Shown here in pieces: positions 33,583 through 36,447 of a stretch of 36,447 nucleotides of DNA. The position numbers and the translations under genes were made by a program. Positions within the stretch are counted from its first letter, which is position 1. Every line of letters starts with the position of its first letter. Below the pieces are notes generated by a model. The model had not been told where the DNA came from and ran no database searches. It saw only the letters and a program-made list of their open reading frames with translations. Source of the DNA: CAZGMC01 sp964526565. GTDB lineage: Bacteria > Pseudomonadota > Alphaproteobacteria > DSM-16000 > Inquilinaceae. The DNA lies in the NCBI GenBank assembly GCA_964526565.1, contig CAZGMC010000036.1:1-36447 (forward strand), written 5' to 3'.

Positions 33583-34347
33583 ATGGTTGCCCGCCGCAAC
33601 CTGCTGAAAGGTGCCGCCGGGCTGTCGCTGGCGGCGCTGCTGGCCGATCCGGAGGCGGTCCGCGCCGCGGCGCGGTCTCTCAACCGAGTCACCATGACGA
33701 TGCCGCCGGACGACATCCGCGTGCGGGCCGAACTGGCCACACCGCGGCAGACCCCGGCGCCAGCAGTGCTGCTGATCCACGAGTGGTGGGGCCTGAACGA
33801 CCAGATCCGAGCAGTGGCATCGGACCTGGCCGATGCCGGCTACGTCGCCCTGGCGGTCGACATGTTCGGCGGGCAGGTGGCGCAGACGCCCGAGCAGGCC
33901 CGCGCCCTGGTCGACGCCGTCGATGAGCAGCAGGCGATGCGCATGATGGCGTTCTGGATTGGCTGGCTGAAGGACCTGGACATCACCACCGGGCAGGTGG
34001 CGACGCTGGGCTGGTGCTTCGGCGGCGGCTGGGCCCTGCGCGCGGCGCTGGCAGCACCGGTCGACGCCACGGTCATCTATTACGGCCGCGTGCCGGACAA
34101 CCCCACCGAGCTGCGGCGGCTGCAGGGGCCGGTGCTGGGCCACTTCGCCACCCAGGACCGCTGGATCAACCGGCAGATGGTGGACGCCTTCGCCGAGGCC
34201 ATGCGTCAGGCCGACCAGCCCTACGACATCTACTGGTACGAGGCCAACCACGCCTTCGCCAACCCGACCGGCCTCAACTACGACAGCGCGGACGCCCGGC
34301 TGGCCTGGGACCGCACCATGAGTTTCCTGGACGGCACGCTGCGCTGA
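33583..34347 (+). CDS. Dienelactone hydrolase family protein with Tat-type signal
   Basis: The 254-residue alpha/beta hydrolase starts at ATG 33583 with GGGAGAAG upstream. The N-terminus 'ARRNLLKGAAGLSLAALLAD' is a twin-arginine-type signal, so it is probably exported folded to the periplasm. The triad fits the family exactly in spacing: Cys145 in LGWCFGGGWALR, Asp192 in ATQDRWIN and His223 in YEANHAFANPTG (Cys-Asp 47, Asp-His 31; Pseudomonas enzyme 48 and 31). The oxyanion/Glu segment is LLIHEWWGLNDQIR. Dienelactone hydrolase itself opens the lactone in chlorocatechol degradation, but exported homologues act on unknown esters or lactones. The last codons (DGTLR-stop) form the first unit of an 18-bp tandem repeat. 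Confidence 0.93.
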   Translation: MVARRNLLKGAAGLSLAALLADPEAVRAAARSLNRVTMTMPPDDIRVRAELATPRQTPAPAVLLIHEWWGLNDQIRAVASDLADAGYVALAVDMFGGQVAQTPEQARALVDAVDEQQAMRMMAFWIGWLKDLDITTGQVATLGWCFGGGWALRAALAAPVDATVIYYGRVPDNPTELRRLQGPVLGHFATQDRWINRQMVDAFAEAMRQADQPYDIYWYEANHAFANPTGLNYDSADARLAWDRTMSFLDGTLR

Positions 34348-34520
34348 GACGGCACGCTGCGCTGAGACGGCACGCTGCGCTGAGACGGCACGCTGCGCTG
34401 AGNNNNNNNNNNNNNNNNNNNNNNNNNNNNNNNNNNNNNNNNNNNNNNNNNNNNNNNNNNNNNNNNNNNNNNNNNNNNNNNNNNNNNNNNNNNNNNNNNN
34501 NNACGGCACGCTGCGCTGAT
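34331..34520. repeat. 18-bp tandem repeat array spanning a stop codon (contains gap)
   Basis: The unit ACGGCACGCTGCGCTGAG is repeated perfectly at 34331-34348, 34349-34366, 34367-34384 and 34385-34402. After 100 N a further unit appears at 34503-34520 with the last base changed to T. The first unit encodes the end of the hydrolase (GTLR-stop), and because 18 is a multiple of 3 each unit repeats that stop. Copy number changes therefore cannot alter the protein. The true number of units is unknown. Confidence 0.95.
34403..34502. other. Assembly gap (100 N) inside the tandem repeat
   Basis: Exactly 100 N bases, a conventional placeholder for a gap of unknown size, flanked on both sides by the same 18-bp repeat unit. 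The assembler evidently could not resolve the array length. Confidence 0.97.
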
Positions 34521-34722
34521 CCCGTCGGGCCCAACCGGGCTGCCGGCACCGCTTGGCGCCACGGCCATGGCGGTCAGCGCCGCCGGATCGTCGGCGGGTT
34601 CATGGACGTGTGTCTGCGCGGACGGCCAGCGCTTTGCGGGGCGGACGGCAGTCGCGGCGGCGCATCAGGAGAGCAGACAATGCCAGAGCGTATGACAAAG
34701 GTGATCGGGCTGCCGGCGGCCG

Positions 34723-35502
34723 ATGCACAGCCTGCCGGTGGCCGGTGCCGCGTCGAGGCCTGAACCCGTGGACGGCGGGGCGGTGCACCCGATGCTGGCG
34801 GCGCTGGAGGCCGACCGGCGGGCGCTGCCGGCGGCGGATGCGCGGTTGGCGCGCGCGGCGGCGGCCGGCGCCCCGTTCGCCATCGAGCTGCGCCCGCCGG
34901 GCTTCGCCACGCTGCTGCGCATCATCCTGGAGCAGCAGGTCTCCACCGCCGCCGCGCGCGGCATGTGGACGAAGCTGCAGGCGCAGCTGGGCGACGTGCC
35001 GGCGCCGGCCGCCTTCCTGGCGCTGGACGACGCGGCGCTGAAGGCCTGCGGCTTCAGCCGGCAGAAGGCCGGCTACGGCCGGGCTCTGGCCGAGGCGGTG
35101 GCGGCCGGGCACGTCGACCTGGAGGCCGTCGCAGCGCTGGACGACGAGGCAGCGGTGGCAGCGCTGACCGCTCTCAAGGGCATCGGCCGCTGGTCGGCCG
35201 AGAACTACCTGCTGTGGGCGCTCGGCCGGCGCGACGTGGTCCCGGCACAGGACCTGGCGCTGCTGGTCGGCTGGCAGTGGCTGACCGGGGCCGAGGCGCG
35301 CCCCACCGCCGATGGGTTGCGCGCCGAGGCGGAGGCGTGGCGGCCCCGCCGCACCGCCGCCACATTGCTGATCTGGCAGTACTATCTGGCGCGGGTCGCG
35401 GAACGCCGCACGGCGGGCTCGGCGGCACCCGCCGCCCGCATTGACGCCCGCGGCCGCCGGACGGCCCGCGCCGACAAACCGAAGGACAAAGACCAGCGAT
35501 GA
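34723..35502 (+). CDS. DNA-3-methyladenine glycosylase (AlkA-like HhH-GPD)
   Basis: The 259-residue base-excision repair enzyme removes alkylated bases such as 3-methyladenine. It has the helix-hairpin-helix GPD superfamily core: GFATLLRIILEQQVSTAAAR, FSRQKAGYGRALAEAV, then the hairpin 'LTALKGIGRWSAENYLLWAL' and the catalytic Asp in DVVPAQDLALLVG. The C-terminal WRPRRTAATLLIWQYY is also standard for AlkA/MAG. The N-terminus is uncertain: ATG 34723 lacks a strong RBS, and a start near 34770-34790 would still include the whole fold. The last ~35 residues are Arg/Ala/Lys-rich and extra. Its stop overlaps the cupin start in ATGA, so the pair is co-translated. About 200 bases upstream, between the repeat and this gene, hold nothing recognisable. 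Confidence 0.93.
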   Translation: MHSLPVAGAASRPEPVDGGAVHPMLAALEADRRALPAADARLARAAAAGAPFAIELRPPGFATLLRIILEQQVSTAAARGMWTKLQAQLGDVPAPAAFLALDDAALKACGFSRQKAGYGRALAEAVAAGHVDLEAVAALDDEAAVAALTALKGIGRWSAENYLLWALGRRDVVPAQDLALLVGWQWLTGAEARPTADGLRAEAEAWRPRRTAATLLIWQYYLARVAERRTAGSAAPAARIDARGRRTARADKPKDKDQR

Positions 35503-36008
35503 CCGCCGTTCCTCCATTCCACACCGCCGCCGCGGCGATGCCCAGCGTCTACATCGTCGGCGACACGTATACCTTTCTGCTGACCGGCGCGCAGACCGGC
35601 GGCGCCTGTACGATGTTCCATGCGCGCGTGCCGCCGGGCAAGGGCCCGCCGCCCCACGTCCACCACCGCGAGGACGAGATCTTCCACGTGCTCAAGGGCC
35701 GCATCGCGTTCGAGGTGGGCGGCCGCGCCTTCACCGCCGGCCCCGGCGAGGTGGTCTACGGCACCCGCGACGTGCCCCACGTGTTCCGCAATGTCGGGGA
35801 CGAGGAGGCCGAGATGGTCATCACCTGCATCCCCGGCGGCATCGACGGGTTCTTCCTGACCGCCGGCCTGCCCGCACCCGACCCGGCCGAACCGGCCCCG
35901 GAGCCGACTGCGGAGGCCATTGAGCGCCTGCTCGCCACCGCCCGCGACTACGGGATCGAGATCTTCCCGCCGACGAAGGGCGATGCTGCGACAGCGGGGA
36001 AGGGCTAG
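35499..36008 (+). CDS. Single-domain cupin protein
   Basis: The 169-residue protein has one cupin_2 barrel. Cupin motif 1 is 'PHVHHREDEIFHVLKGRIAF', giving the metal ligands HxH, Glu and the following Glu/His. Motif 2 is 'PGEVVYGTRDVPHVFRNVG', with the conserved His. After residue ~125 there is a Pro/Glu-rich linker and a short helical tail (AIERLLATARDYGIEIFPP), which recurs in cupins of the quercetinase-like or polyketide-cyclase-adjacent type. The active chemistry cannot be told from the fold. The ATG overlaps the glycosylase stop (ATGA). The context with a DNA-repair gene gives no metabolic clue. Confidence 0.88.
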   Translation: MTAVPPFHTAAAAMPSVYIVGDTYTFLLTGAQTGGACTMFHARVPPGKGPPPHVHHREDEIFHVLKGRIAFEVGGRAFTAGPGEVVYGTRDVPHVFRNVGDEEAEMVITCIPGGIDGFFLTAGLPAPDPAEPAPEPTAEAIERLLATARDYGIEIFPPTKGDAATAGKG

Positions 36009-36215
36009 CGGATTGTAACGCCGCTTGCGCATCAGCGCCCGTAAGAATACCTGTGATAAAGGGACCTCGGGCATAATTTCGCGGTTGAGCGGGTTGTTTG
36101 TGCAAAGCCCGAATCAGGCTTGTTGTATTCGCCCATTTTGAAGGCGCAGCAGGCTGTCCGCGGCCAGGGCGACGAGGCCGAAGGTCTGGTGTCAGAACCC
36201 CTTGGCAGCGGCTGG
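36009..36215. other. Short intergenic region, lower GC
   Basis: 207 bases with lower GC than the genes around it. AAGCC (36106-36110) pairs with GGCTT (36117-36121) across a short loop, followed by GTTGTATT, a possible weak terminator of the cupin operon. The minus strand has a short frame reading 'TFGLVALAADSLLRLQNGR', which may be debris of another gene, but I cannot identify it. Confidence 0.35.
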
Positions 36216-36447
36216 ATGGAGAAGCGAATAATCTGGTCCCTGCAGGACGCGAAGAACCGCTTCAGTGTCCCTGTCGAGGCCGCCCTTGCCGACGAGCCGC
36301 AAGTCGTCACCCGGCGCGGCCAGCCAAGCGTCGTCGTGCTCTCGGTCCAGGACTATGAGCGCCTGCGCGCCGCCGCCCGTGCCGCACGGCCCAGCTTCGT
36401 CGAGCACCTGCTGGCCATCCCGCCGATGGCGGACGAGGGCGGGGGGC
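36216..36447 (+). CDS. Phd/YefM-family antitoxin (3' end outside window)
   Basis: An open frame from ATG 36216 runs to the right edge (77 codons seen). It reads 'IIWSLQDAKNRFSVPVEAAL', 'EPQVVTRRGQPSVVVLSVQD' and YERLR, the full Phd/YefM DNA-binding fold: a WSLQDAKNRFS helix, a 'PQxVTRRGxPxVVVLS' strand and a 'YERL' helix. These antitoxins repress their own promoter and neutralise a toxin encoded immediately downstream, most often a VapC-type PIN RNase for this 'PSFVEHLLAIPP' subfamily. The toxin gene would lie just beyond the window. The RBS is weak (GGCTGG), so the start could differ slightly. Confidence in the family is high. Confidence 0.9.
   Translation, partial: MEKRIIWSLQDAKNRFSVPVEAALADEPQVVTRRGQPSVVVLSVQDYERLRAAARAARPSFVEHLLAIPPMADEGGG

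Overview
The window is a very GC-rich (roughly 70 %) bacterial segment with short AT-rich islands at divergent promoter regions. Gene content points to an alphaproteobacterium, probably a Rhodospirillales-type soil or plant-associated organism. The clues are a GlgX-TreZ-TreY trehalose operon, a PrsD/PrsE-type type I secretion pair next to an RTX protein, dTDP-sugar genes, and large multidomain glycosyltransferases with GWxWD-type repeat modules. This taxonomic placement is an inference. The assembly has two N gaps, at 3661-3670 inside glgX and at 34403-34502 inside a tandem repeat.

Layout. (1) 1-2459, minus: the start of a very long membrane-anchored helical protein that runs off the left edge. 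(2) 2816-9876, plus: glgX, treZ and treY, which convert glycogen or maltodextrin to trehalose. (3) 9929-11139, minus: a decayed patch with a 2OG-Fe(II) oxygenase remnant, a two-copy non-coding repeat, and a toxin-antitoxin-like pair whose YafO-like toxin has a one-base frameshift. (4) 11224-21158, minus: a two-TM XpaC-like protein, a methyltransferase, a left-handed beta-helix acyltransferase, a 1533-residue double glycosyltransferase, then rfbA, rfbB and rfbC. (5) 21159-21573: an AT-rich divergent control region. (6) 21574-22959, plus: two different SAM methyltransferases in tandem. (7) 22989-32963, minus: a type I secretion ABC transporter and its HlyD-type adaptor, a GT4 glycosyltransferase, an RTX protein made almost only of calcium-binding repeats, a GT2 and a second GT4 glycosyltransferase, and a tail-anchored coiled-coil protein carrying one copy of the module found four times in the giant glycosyltransferase. 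(8) 33583-36008, plus: a Tat-type dienelactone hydrolase ending in an 18-bp tandem repeat, an AlkA-like DNA glycosylase and a cupin. (9) From 36216: a Phd/YefM antitoxin cut by the right edge.

How it may work together. Regions 4-7 look like one surface-glycan locus. RfbA, RfbB and RfbC make a dTDP-deoxysugar, four glycosyltransferase proteins build the glycan, and methyl- and acyltransferases decorate it. The type I secretion genes and the RTX protein sit inside the same block. The most interesting reading is a coupled system in which a minimal RTX calcium-binding protein is exported and either glycosylated or used to hold a glycan at the cell surface, with a membrane-anchored module protein organising the glycosyltransferases. 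That coupling is inference from gene order and shared domains; the individual family assignments are much firmer.
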